Assembly: GCA_000283575.1 (NCBI GenBank)
Contig: AP012044.1
Coordinates: forward strand, 3,968,001-4,032,000
Length of the DNA stretch: 64,000 nucleotides
From: Oscillibacter valericigenes Sjm18-20
GTDB taxonomy: Bacteria; Bacillota; Clostridia; Oscillospirales; Oscillospiraceae
Reading direction: 5' to 3'
Shown here: in pieces, positions 27,689 through 34,367 of the stretch
Layout: each line of letters opens with the position of its first letter
Numbering within the stretch: the first letter of the stretch is position 1
Program-made: the position numbers and the translations under genes
The notes under the pieces: generated by a model
The model's database searches: none
Seen by the model: only the letters and a program-made list of their open reading frames with translations
What the model was told of the DNA's origin: nothing

Positions 27689-27976
27689 TTACCGTTTCCG
27701 GTCTTTGGCGAAAAAGCCCAGCGCATCCTTGAGAATCTCATTGGCTTTCCGCTGTTCCGTGATTTCCTTCATCAGCCAGCGCTCGTTCTCGGAAAGCGGC
27801 GCGTCGCGGCGAATGCCGCTGCCGACGAAGGCGTGGTCTCCAAATGCCTTTCGCTTTTGCCGCCGCTCCGCCAGAGAGTAGTACGGAATGCCCAGTTGTG
27901 CCGCCGCCTGCTTCACGCCGATTTCATCGGACAGCTTGACCGCTTCTTCTTTGAACTCCTTATCATATTTGCGCAT
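27689..27976 (-). CDS. IS3-family transposase OrfA
   Basis: 95 residues: MRKYDKEFKEEAVKLSDEIG with helix-turn-helix, then a coil ending KANEILKDALGFFAKDRKR as in IS3 OrfA. ATG 27976 follows AAGGTGG. It sits next to a truncated orfB. Confidence 0.82.
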   Translation of the reverse strand: MRKYDKEFKEEAVKLSDEIGVKQAAAQLGIPYYSLAERRQKRKAFGDHAFVGSGIRRDAPLSENERWLMKEITEQRKANEILKDALGFFAKDRKR

Positions 27977-28372
27977 TGCAAACACCACCTTGTTTTTCCT
28001 TTTATTCTATCACCTTTGGGGTGTTTGTCCTCTGCACTTCTATGATATCCCTCCAGTCATTCTCAAAAAATCGCACATCCTCCGCTAAGTGGAATATATA
28101 AATATCATTTTATTTTTAATGATTATAATATTAACTACCGCTGAGCAATTATCGTTTTGAATAGAGTCGGTGTATTTACATGTACTCAGCATATTTGAAA
28201 TTGACTGAAAAGTCTTTTGGACAATCGCATATAGAGGACTTGCAACTTTTTAAAAAGTGTGTCATAATAATTGTCCAGAGTAGCGGCAATGCTGGAGCGC
28301 TATATATTTTCCCTGCAATTTTACAATCAACTGAATATTGTTTTCCCAAAGAACAATTAGTTGAACATATAT

Positions 28373-28413
28373 GGAGGAGTATCGAAGTGGTCGTAACAAG
28401 AACGACTCGAAAT
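28373..28413 (+). repeat. tRNA-Ser 5'-half fragment, copy 1
   Basis: Acceptor 5' strand GGAGGAG, D-arm TATCGAAGTGGTCGTAACA and anticodon loop CTCGAAA as in the intact tRNA-Ser at 29044; homology stops just after the loop. The 60 bases before it also match those before the intact gene (for example ACAATCAACTGAATAT). Confidence 0.82.
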
Positions 28414-28560
28414 TTTCAGGAATTTCGGTTTGGTTCTCCGCTTGGATGGCTTCAGAAGCTTTGATTTGCTGGTTTTGCAGTGGATTTGTCGTGTGTGCGC
28501 GGCGGCAGGTTCTAACACTCCGCGCAACTTTCGTTTCAGCGTTCTCTCAATTTCATATAC

Positions 28561-28602
28561 GGAGAAGTATCGAAGTGGTCATAACGAGCCGCACTCGAAA
28601 TC
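28561..28602 (+). repeat. tRNA-Ser 5'-half fragment, copy 2
   Basis: From TATCGAAGTGG through CGCACTCGAAAT it is identical to the intact gene; the acceptor strand differs (GGAGAAG). Homology stops after the anticodon loop. Confidence 0.85.
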
Positions 28603-28649
28603 ATGTTATAGTGAATAGAGTGCCGCCGTTTATGCAATAAATTAAATAT

Positions 28650-28691
28650 GGAAGCGTATCGAAGTGGTCATAACGGCCCTGACTCGAAATC
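28650..28691 (+). repeat. tRNA-Ser 5'-half fragment, copy 3
   Basis: Acceptor strand GGAAGCG identical to the intact gene, D-arm identical, anticodon stem CCTGA differs, loop CTCGAAA retained, then divergence. Confidence 0.85.
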
Positions 28692-28842
28692 GTGTAGGTC
28701 ATTGAGCATCTACTCTCCACAAACCCTTGACACGCCGGGCTTTTCCGGGGTTTTCACTCTCTTGTGAATCAGCGTATTTCTACGCTTTTTCTACGCTTTG
28801 CATTCAGTAGGTTTCTACGGGTGCGAGCCATAAATTTCATAT

Positions 28843-28884
28843 GGAGCGGTATCGAAGTGGTCATAACGGGACTGACTCGAAATC
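28843..28884 (+). repeat. tRNA-Ser 5'-half fragment, copy 4
   Basis: Acceptor strand GGAGCGG, identical D-arm, anticodon stem ACTGA, loop CTCGAAA, then unrelated sequence. Confidence 0.85.
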
Positions 28885-29043
28885 GCGTGTGGTTAGTGAT
28901 GGGGCAGGTTCGACAAAGCCTGTATTCATGCGGGTTTGCGGCTCCGGTTTTACAGCAGTTTTAATTTTCATCTTGCAGTTTTCTTGCAATTTTGCAATCA
29001 ACTGAATATCGCCTTTTCGCCGAGCAATCGGTTGAAAATACAT

Positions 29044-29132
29044 GGAAGCGTATCGAAGTGGTCATAACGAGCCGCACTCGAAATGCGGTTGTCCGCAAGG
29101 GCACGTGAGTTCGAATCTCACCGCTTCCGCCA
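29044..29132 (+). tRNA. tRNA-Ser(CGA)
   Basis: Class II tRNA with long variable arm. Acceptor GGAAGCG / CGCTTCC, anticodon loop CTCGAAA, variable stem GTCCGCAAGGGC, T loop GTTCGAATC, encoded CCA. It marks the left border of the conjugative element and is the apparent integration target. Confidence 0.95.
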
Positions 29133-29165
29133 AAACCCGCATGAACACTGCGTTTGTGCGGGTTT
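29133..29165 (+). terminator. Terminator after tRNA-Ser
   Basis: Hairpin AAACCCGCA / TGCGGGTTT followed by a T/C-rich tract, immediately after the CCA. Confidence 0.8.
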
Positions 29166-29358
29166 CTTCTTTGCCTTTTTTGCCCGCCGATCCCTGAAAA
29201 ATCATCTGAAATTGCCGTCTTGCACCCCACTTTTTGACGCTAACGATTCCCGGAAGCCTTGTGCCAAGCGGCTTCGCGGCCTTTCTGCAAGAAAATTGCA
29301 AGATGGGAAAGTCCCTTGCGTTATAAGCACATGTATGGGTTCGAATTTTTTAAAAGAT

Positions 29359-30582
29359 TTATTCCGGGTTTTCCACTTCTTCTGCTGTTCCAAGCACCTC
29401 TTCGATGGTACTGGCGCTGGCCAGCTTGCTGGTGCTGTCGATGTGTGAGTAAATATTGGCGGTGGTTGCCATGTCGGAATGTCCCAGCCAGTCCTGAATC
29501 ATTTTCATGGGAATATTGTTTGCCAGCAGAAGCGAGGCGCAGCTGTGCCGTAAATCGTGAAAGCGTATTTTTCGAAGCCCGTTTTCTTTCAGAATGACTT
29601 GAAAATGACTGCTGACATACTGTGGGGTAATCAGGCCGCCCAAGGCGTCTACGCATATGTACTCCGAATATTTTTTGTCGTAAGCACCGCGCATGACCTT
29701 CTGCATTTCCTCCTGCCTCGCCTGCTCCGCCAGAAGCTCCTCCTCAACATGAGGAATCAGCGGAAGAGTTCGGTAGGAGGATTTTGTTTTCAGCACGTCG
29801 TAGCCCTTGAGCACGATGCCGCTCTTGGTTTCCTCCTCCAGAATCTTGTGCCGGATGCTGACCGTCTTCGCGGTAAAATCCACCGCCGACCATTTCAGCC
29901 CCAACACCTCGCTGCGGCGCAGGCCGTAGTAGGCCGCCAGCATAATGACCAGGCGGATCGGATCTCCCTCGACGCAATTCAAAAGCTCTTTCAGCTCCTC
30001 GGCGTTGTAGTAGCTGCCGATGAACGGCACGGATTTAGGCCTGTCAGCTTGCAGGCAGGGATTCGTGGGAATGATGCGCCGCTTTACCGCCTGCTGGAAG
30101 GCCCTGTGCAGCATGGCGTGGTGGCGCTGCGCCGTCGTGCCCTTCAGCCCGTCGGAGCGGATCGTCGTGTAGTAAGCGTTGATTTCGTCGCCGGTGACCT
30201 CCTTTACCTTGAGCTTCATCGGCTTGAAGAAGGCCGTCATCCTGCCGTTGATCATCCGCTTGTAATTCAGGTAGGTGGAGCTTGAAATATTGGGCTTGTG
30301 CTGCTCCAGCCATTCCGGAAGATAATCTTCCACCAGCATATTGGCGATCCGGTTGCGTTCCCGTTCCGCGTGGGTCATGTTTTCCTGCAGATATAAATCC
30401 CCGACATTGTACTGCGCTAACACCTCGGCGAGCCGGTGGTTGGCCTCCGTTTTCGTGCCGCGCTTGTCCTCCAGATCGAGACTGACCCATCTTTGCTTAC
30501 GGACTCCATCTGTGTCATACAAATTTAATACGGCGTACCATTTCTGATTTTTCGTGGCCAAACGGCCTGTGATTCGTTTCAT
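29359..30582 (-). CDS. int: Tyrosine integrase of the element
   Basis: 407 residues. N-terminal arm-binding domain, core-binding SAM-like domain (about 95-190), and a catalytic domain with YYGLRRSEVLGL, HDLRHSCASLL, WLGHSDMATT and nucleophile in NIYSHID. It drives insertion and excision, presumably at tRNA-Ser 230 bases away. ATG 30582 follows AAAGGAG and overlaps the excisionase-like gene's stop in ATGA. Confidence 0.95.
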   Translation of the reverse strand: MKRITGRLATKNQKWYAVLNLYDTDGVRKQRWVSLDLEDKRGTKTEANHRLAEVLAQYNVGDLYLQENMTHAERERNRIANMLVEDYLPEWLEQHKPNISSSTYLNYKRMINGRMTAFFKPMKLKVKEVTGDEINAYYTTIRSDGLKGTTAQRHHAMLHRAFQQAVKRRIIPTNPCLQADRPKSVPFIGSYYNAEELKELLNCVEGDPIRLVIMLAAYYGLRRSEVLGLKWSAVDFTAKTVSIRHKILEEETKSGIVLKGYDVLKTKSSYRTLPLIPHVEEELLAEQARQEEMQKVMRGAYDKKYSEYICVDALGGLITPQYVSSHFQVILKENGLRKIRFHDLRHSCASLLLANNIPMKMIQDWLGHSDMATTANIYSHIDSTSKLASASTIEEVLGTAEEVENPE

Positions 30583-30896
30583 TTCCGTTCTCCTTTCGCG
30601 TGATTTTCTCCGGTACTGCCGTCGGCAGTACACACAATACCACACTCAGACGGAGAAAGCCAGGTGTCAAACGGTACAAACCTGCACGGGTTATTTTCGA
30701 CCAGAAACGCCACAACGGACAGCTTGGGGACCAGTACCTTATTGGTCACCCGGATGCTCCCCAATCGGCCGCTCCGTGCCAAGCGATAGGTTTGATTGAT
30801 ACCGATACGCAGCAATTTTGCGGTTTCCGGAACCGTGAGGACCTCCGGCTCATCCTTGAACATCGAGAGATAAACCCGTTCTGAGACAGCGATCAT
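30579..30896 (-). CDS. xis: Excisionase-like helix-turn-helix protein
   Basis: 105 residues. The MerR/Xis-like DNA-binding fold is seen in VLTVPETAKLLRIGINQTYRLARSG, the usual form of excisionases next to ICE integrases. The start MIAVSERVY at 30896 has GGAGG upstream. Coupled to int; it overlaps the end of the resolvase-like gene by about 47 bases. Confidence 0.8.
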   Translation of the reverse strand: MIAVSERVYLSMFKDEPEVLTVPETAKLLRIGINQTYRLARSGRLGSIRVTNKVLVPKLSVVAFLVENNPCRFVPFDTWLSPSECGIVCTADGSTGENHAKGERK

Positions 30897-31233
30897 ATCG
30901 AGCCCTCCCTGCGGGAATGCGTCCTTCCAAGGGAGAAAAGACTTCAATCCCAAGACTTTGAAACTCATGCGCATAACGAAGCGCCTGATTACGGTCGTGA
31001 TGAATATGGAACAGGCTGTCGACAAGAAGAGCGTCAAAACGCTTTACGGATACACCCTGTTTCAGCTTCCCCAATTCAGTATTCTGATCAAGATCAATGC
31101 TTGTTCCGACAATTTGGTATCCTAGTTGTTCAGCGAAATCATAAAGCTGCTTTTTCTGTTTTCTCAGTACGCCGTTTCGATCCTCCGGCGCATCTATGCG
31201 GCAATAAAGCCATGCTCTTTTTTTCGGTCCCAT
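30850..31233 (-). CDS. Resolvase-like protein lacking catalytic residues
   Basis: 127 residues, only the N-terminal serine-recombinase fold. The usual YxRVS is YCRID, with aspartate in place of the nucleophile serine, and the arginine motif is replaced by FHIHHD. It should not cut DNA; a regulatory or structural role next to xis/int is possible. Homology to the resolvase fold is inferred from pattern. Confidence 0.65.
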   Translation of the reverse strand: MGPKKRAWLYCRIDAPEDRNGVLRKQKKQLYDFAEQLGYQIVGTSIDLDQNTELGKLKQGVSVKRFDALLVDSLFHIHHDRNQALRYAHEFQSLGIEVFSPLEGRIPAGRARYDRCLRTGLSLDVQG

Positions 31234-31733
31234 TTATTTATACCTCCAATCTTTGTTGATATGGTTTAATCTCACAAGGGCGCGGCAGGGCTCACTTGCC
31301 CTGCCGCGTAGTTTCTAAGATTAAACAATCTACTTGTTCTTCATTTTAATGCTTCTATTCGGCACTGCTTCCCGAAGCTGGGGCGACAACATAAACGGCT
31401 TACCGGTATAGCAAGCACCATAGGAATTTCACCTCCCCCAGGATCTCTGCGAGCCGCCCCCATTGAGTGATCCCGCGGTCAAGCGGGGCTGTGGCTGGAC
31501 GGAAGTAGCATTATCACTGTCCGTTTCATTGCGAAACAGCCCACCACGGGCTGTTTTATGACCGGGCCTTGCCGCTCATCGCCTTCGATGCCATCGGTTC
31601 GACGGATGTCTGTCACCCATCCGCAGGTAGTCTTGGCGCGCCCGTCAATGTCGCTGCCGCTCATCACGGCCGGACAGATCATGTATTTATGCTGCCGGAT
31701 ATGTAATTTTCAAGGAACAGAAGGAGGAATAGA
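31234..31733. other. Non-coding region upstream of the integration module
   Basis: Contains a palindrome GCGGCAGGG / CCCTGCCGC near 31280-31308 and a terminator-like hairpin AAACAGCCC / GGGCTGTTT at 31533-31556. A reverse frame of 67 codons (31479-31682) has no clear ribosome site and is not called. Confidence 0.55.
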
Positions 31734-31774
31734 AAAACCCCCTCACTACTAATCCGGTTTCGTGAGGGGGTTGA
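31734..31774 (-). terminator. Terminator after the sigma-like gene
   Basis: Reverse-strand hairpin AACCCCCTCAC / GTGAGGGGGTT followed by TTTTTC. Confidence 0.88.
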
Positions 31775-31786
31775 GCCATTTTATTT

Positions 31787-32206
31787 TTATTTTTCCATAA
31801 AGTTTTTCAGTTTCCTCAGTATACGAACCTTTCTGTTGTGAATTGTTTTTTGAGGAATCCCGGTTTCGCGGAACAGCTGATGCTCACTTTTCCCATCAAA
31901 ATACAATGCATGGATCAATTCCTGTTCACTTTTGGAAAGTCGTTTGAGGCACTGATGCAGTTTTTCACACATCAATGTATGGGTCGCCATATCCTCGACT
32001 GATTCGGAATTTAGATCCGGCATTGTTTCTTGTCCGAGAAGCTCATCAGTATCGAGTTCGTTATATGAGACCACGCCATGCAGTGCATCTTTTTCATTTA
32101 AATGCTTTGCTCGACGTGCCATTCGGTAATATGTAAGATAGATTTCATTGGTGACATCTATCAGAACACCTTGCACCTTTATCCTGTATGCGGGTCTATC
32201 CTTCAT
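31787..32206 (-). CDS. Sigma-70 region-4-like regulator
   Basis: 139 residues. The C-terminal half is a region-4 helix-turn-helix (RLSKSEQELIHALYFDGKSE, ETGIPQKTIHNRKVRIL). The N-terminal DVTNEIYLTYYRMARRAKHL is typical of small sigma-like proteins of clostridial conjugative elements. ATG 32206 follows GGAGGA. It probably regulates element genes; it may be the downstream target of the riboswitch leader at 32.6 kb. Confidence 0.85.
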   Translation of the reverse strand: MKDRPAYRIKVQGVLIDVTNEIYLTYYRMARRAKHLNEKDALHGVVSYNELDTDELLGQETMPDLNSESVEDMATHTLMCEKLHQCLKRLSKSEQELIHALYFDGKSEHQLFRETGIPQKTIHNRKVRILRKLKNFMEK

Positions 32207-32370
32207 AAGGCTTGTCCTCCATTTCGTGATAGTTGAAATCAAAAATGAAGAACAAGTGGAGGAGAACGGCAATGTGGCTTTATTACCGCATACCGGCTCC
32301 GGATTACAATGGACCAAAACTCGAACAACAATAATTTTGGTCGTAGTTTGAATTTTGGTGTCGAATAAAA

Positions 32371-32410
32371 AAAGGCGGCAATTTGTTTTACACAAATTGC
32401 CGCCTTTTTT
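32371..32410. terminator. Terminator-like hairpin between riboswitch and sigma-like gene
   Basis: Arms AAAGGCGGCAATTTGT / ACAAATTGCCGCCTTT with A and T tracts on both sides, so active in either direction. Confidence 0.85.
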
Positions 32411-32449
32411 ATGATGAATTTTAAGTTGGAGGTATGAAGTTTGCCGTCT

Positions 32450-32488
32450 TTATTTCAACCTCCGTGTATTTTCTTGGTATCTGGTCAT
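32450..32488 (-). CDS. Candidate 12-residue peptide below the riboswitch
   Basis: The only reading frame with a plausible ribosome site (AAAGGGGCAGGG) between riboswitch and terminator encodes MTRYQENTRRLK. Too short for statistical support; listed because the transcript otherwise encodes nothing. Confidence 0.25.
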   Translation of the reverse strand: MTRYQENTRRLK

Positions 32489-32566
32489 AACCCTGCCCCT
32501 TTAAATGCTTCAAGCAAACAAAAACAAGGCTAGGGCATGAAAAAATTACAATTATCCCTATTACAG

Positions 32567-32693
32567 ACACAAGCCTACCCATGGATGGGTAGGCTTGGTG
32601 TGCGGAAATTGGCAGCCAGGCTGTCGTAGCGCTTACATCAGCACCTTAGATCCTATGGCTTTGCGTCCCTGCCTTTGGGCAGGTTTGCTCTTA
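32567..32693 (-). promoter_or_regulatory. Cyclic di-GMP-I (GEMM-I) riboswitch
   Basis: On the reverse strand: GCAAACCTGCCCAAAGGCAGG, then GACGCAAAGCC, then ATAGGATCTAAGG, then GACAGCCTGGCTGCC. This is the conserved order of the class I c-di-GMP aptamer, including the GNRA-like tetraloop arm and its receptor. Directly after it, at 32567-32603, a 13-base-arm hairpin (CAAGCCTACCCAT / ATGGGTAGGCTTG) is the likely expression platform, though it lacks an adjoining U-run. The first downstream gene is the sigma-like regulator. Confidence 0.88.
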
Positions 32694-32913
32694 ACATTTT
32701 TATAAAATTTTAATGCTTGTATATACTGTTTTTATTACAAGCTAACTCAAAAATGGATATTATTTACATAATGGCTTTATTATAATCCTTGTTTCTTAAA
32801 AATACAAGAAAATATAGCTGTTTTCGTGTATTTCAGAACATTACTATGACATATACTTACTGCAAATCGAAAAATCGCTGATAAATGATGTAGTCTCATA
32901 AGTCATAAAACGT
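32694..32913. other. AT-rich spacer upstream of the riboswitch
   Basis: About 220 bases between the aptamer and the XRE terminator. It must hold the riboswitch promoter, but I see no convincing -35/-10 pair. Confidence 0.45.
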
Positions 32914-32955
32914 AAAAATCTCAGGCAGACTTCTTTCGAAGGCTTCCTGAGATTT
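32914..32955 (-). terminator. Terminator after XRE gene 1
   Basis: Hairpin AAAATCTCAGG / CCTGAGATTTT directly after the XRE stop. Confidence 0.85.
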
Positions 32956-32957
32956 TA

Positions 32958-33320
32958 TTATTCTTGGACATAGCTTCGTTTTCTTAAAGATTGTTTCAGA
33001 GCAATCACCGTATCTGCTATGATTCGGATCTCCTGTTCGCTGCAATCATGTAAGACTTGTGAGATTTCATTTTCAAATACAGGTTGTGCCTTATAAATTG
33101 AGTCGCATAATAGCTCGTCCAGTGAGGTATGCAATGCGTTTGCAATTTCAACCAAAGCAGGAAGGCTGACTTTTGTGTTACCAGTTTCAATGTGGCTGGT
33201 ATGGGCAATTGACAATCCAGCCAACTCTGCCAGCCGCTCCTGACTCATTCCGATGCCGGCTCTTTTACCTTTGATTCTATGCCCGATGGCTTTATAATCC
33301 AACTCCAAAAATTCCACCAT
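32958..33320 (-). CDS. XRE-family regulator 1
   Basis: 120 residues. Helix-turn-helix at about 10-65 (IGMSQERLAELAGLSIAHTSHIETGNTKVS), then a C-terminal helical region. The start is uncertain: ATG 33320 has AAAGG too close, and a TTG 18 bases downstream would give the usual family start. Divergent from a SLOG-domain gene with which it shares promoter DNA. Confidence 0.88.
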   Translation of the reverse strand: MVEFLELDYKAIGHRIKGKRAGIGMSQERLAELAGLSIAHTSHIETGNTKVSLPALVEIANALHTSLDELLCDSIYKAQPVFENEISQVLHDCSEQEIRIIADTVIALKQSLRKRSYVQE

Positions 33321-33335
33321 CCTTTTAATTAACAC

Positions 33336-33384
33336 TTGTATTGTATGCACATTTTGATTATAATGTAATAAATTGTATAGACAA
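33336..33384. promoter_or_regulatory. Overlapping divergent promoters (XRE 1 / SLOG 1)
   Basis: Forward: TTGTAT (33336), 17 bases, TATAAT (33359-33364). Reverse: TTGTCT (33384-33379), 16 bases, TATAAT (33362-33357). The two -10 boxes overlap in GATTATAATG, so only one polymerase can bind at a time. Confidence 0.7.
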
Positions 33385-33415
33385 AATGATCGTGTAGTTA
33401 AAATAGGAGGAAATA

Positions 33416-33958
33416 ATGAATACGTTAGCATGCGCATTTGCTGGTCACGACCCTCTGAGGTTTCCTTTTGGCTATGATGAAGATGACGAATTATGTAAGC
33501 AAGTCAAAGCTACGATGCAAATACAAATTCTTTCCCTGTATGGAAACGGTGTAACCGATTTTTATACGAATTGTGAGCCGGGAGCTCCCATGTGGGGAGC
33601 AGAATTCGTCTTAAAAATCACGAAAAAGTTCAGCAATATAAACCTTTACTGCATCATACCATATGAGGAGCAAGCTAAAAAATGGTCTCCGCAGCTAAGA
33701 GACCGGTATTATGAGATTTTGGAGAGAAGCACCTATAACCACCTGATCTGCCCCCGGTACGAACAGGGCTGTTATCTGCAATGCAACAGGTTCCTTGTCA
33801 ATCATGCCGGCTTCATTCTTGCTGTATATGACGAAGGATTGCTGGCTCAGGCAGAGCCGGTTGCTCATCTTCTTACATATGCCAAAAAGAAAAGAAGAGG
33901 CATTATCACGATCCATCCGAATAATGCTGAGCTTACGCCTATTATTATTAACTGCTAG
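33416..33958 (+). CDS. SLOG-domain (YpsA/DUF1273-like) protein 1
   Basis: 180 residues. The N-terminal CAFAGHDPLRFPFGYDEDD and later GAEFVLKITKKF fit the YpsA-like branch of the SLOG/DprA Rossmann fold, thought to bind nucleotides. A central cysteine-rich segment (NHLICPRYEQGCYLQC) resembles that of mobile-element members. Ribosome site TAGGAGG. Function unknown. Confidence 0.82.
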   Translation: MNTLACAFAGHDPLRFPFGYDEDDELCKQVKATMQIQILSLYGNGVTDFYTNCEPGAPMWGAEFVLKITKKFSNINLYCIIPYEEQAKKWSPQLRDRYYEILERSTYNHLICPRYEQGCYLQCNRFLVNHAGFILAVYDEGLLAQAEPVAHLLTYAKKKRRGIITIHPNNAELTPIIINC

Positions 33959-34010
33959 ATATTTTTTTCTCTGTAGTTAAACACTCTTAGAGTGAGAGGT
34001 TCACCTTCAT

Positions 34011-34025
34011 GGTTCACAGTGAACC
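34011..34025. repeat. Small palindrome
   Basis: GGTTCAC A GTGAACC, preceded 14 bases earlier by another GGTTCAC. Possible operator; no gene begins immediately beside it. Confidence 0.4.
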
Positions 34026-34046
34026 GTTCCATAGGTCACGTACTGG

Positions 34047-34080
34047 ACAGGCTCTCCCCTTGGCGGGAGAGCCTGTTTTT
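34047..34080 (+). terminator. Terminator after SLOG 1
   Basis: Hairpin ACAGGCTCTCCC / GGGAGAGCCTGT followed by TTTTT. Confidence 0.9.
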
Positions 34081-34086
34081 CTGACA

Positions 34087-34356
34087 TCATCCAGTGTCGT
34101 TTTTTGTGAGGTAATATAAATTGCTGCTTTTGCCGCCGTTTTCTCTCCAGCGCTGCTCCTTGCGGAGATAGCCGCTCTTTTCCAGATCGGCAATCGCGCG
34201 CTTGACGGTGCTGCGGGACAGCTTCAGCTCCTTAACGATGGTACCAATCGCCGGGAAGCATTTGCCGTCCTGATCGCACCGGTCGCGCAGGTACATATAT
34301 ACGGCTCTTGCACGGTGGGGCAGCTCAGAGGAATACAGGGATGTAAAGTAACCCAC
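34087..34356 (-). CDS. Winged helix-turn-helix protein
   Basis: 89 residues of HTH_36 type: ARAVYMYLRDRCDQDGKCFP, IVKELKLSRSTVKRAIADLEKSGYL. It lies 11 bases after the VirD4 gene in the same direction. In related elements such small proteins are regulators or replication accessories; the exact role is unknown. Confidence 0.82.
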   Translation of the reverse strand: MGYFTSLYSSELPHRARAVYMYLRDRCDQDGKCFPAIGTIVKELKLSRSTVKRAIADLEKSGYLRKEQRWRENGGKSSNLYYLTKNDTG

Positions 34357-34367
34357 AGCTTCACCTC

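Larger units (their letters stand above)
27350..28000 (-). mobile_element. Truncated IS3-family insertion sequence
   Basis: Reverse-strand orfA and the first third of orfB. The catalytic part of orfB is missing, cut next to the frameshifted gene. Confidence 0.75.
27977..29043. other. Region without protein genes, holds tRNA-Ser fragments
   Basis: About 1 kb of AT-rich DNA between the IS3 remnant and tRNA-Ser. Apart from the four tRNA-Ser fragments I see no gene; open frames cross the fragments and lack ribosome sites. Confidence 0.65.

Noticed and set aside
28180-28640. Open frames of 60-94 codons in the tRNA-Ser fragment region
   Set aside because: They cross the tRNA fragments, lack ribosome sites and show no family resemblance.
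28373-28884. CRISPR-like array
   Set aside because: Spacing is irregular (about 90 to 200 bases) and every repeat is a recognisable tRNA-Ser 5' half.
31479-31682. 67-codon reverse frame near the integration module
   Set aside because: No ribosome site, and a terminator-like hairpin lies inside it.
33416-33958. Antibiotic-resistance or toxin gene
   Set aside because: N-terminal motif fits the SLOG/YpsA fold; nothing supports a toxin or resistance function here or elsewhere in the visible element.
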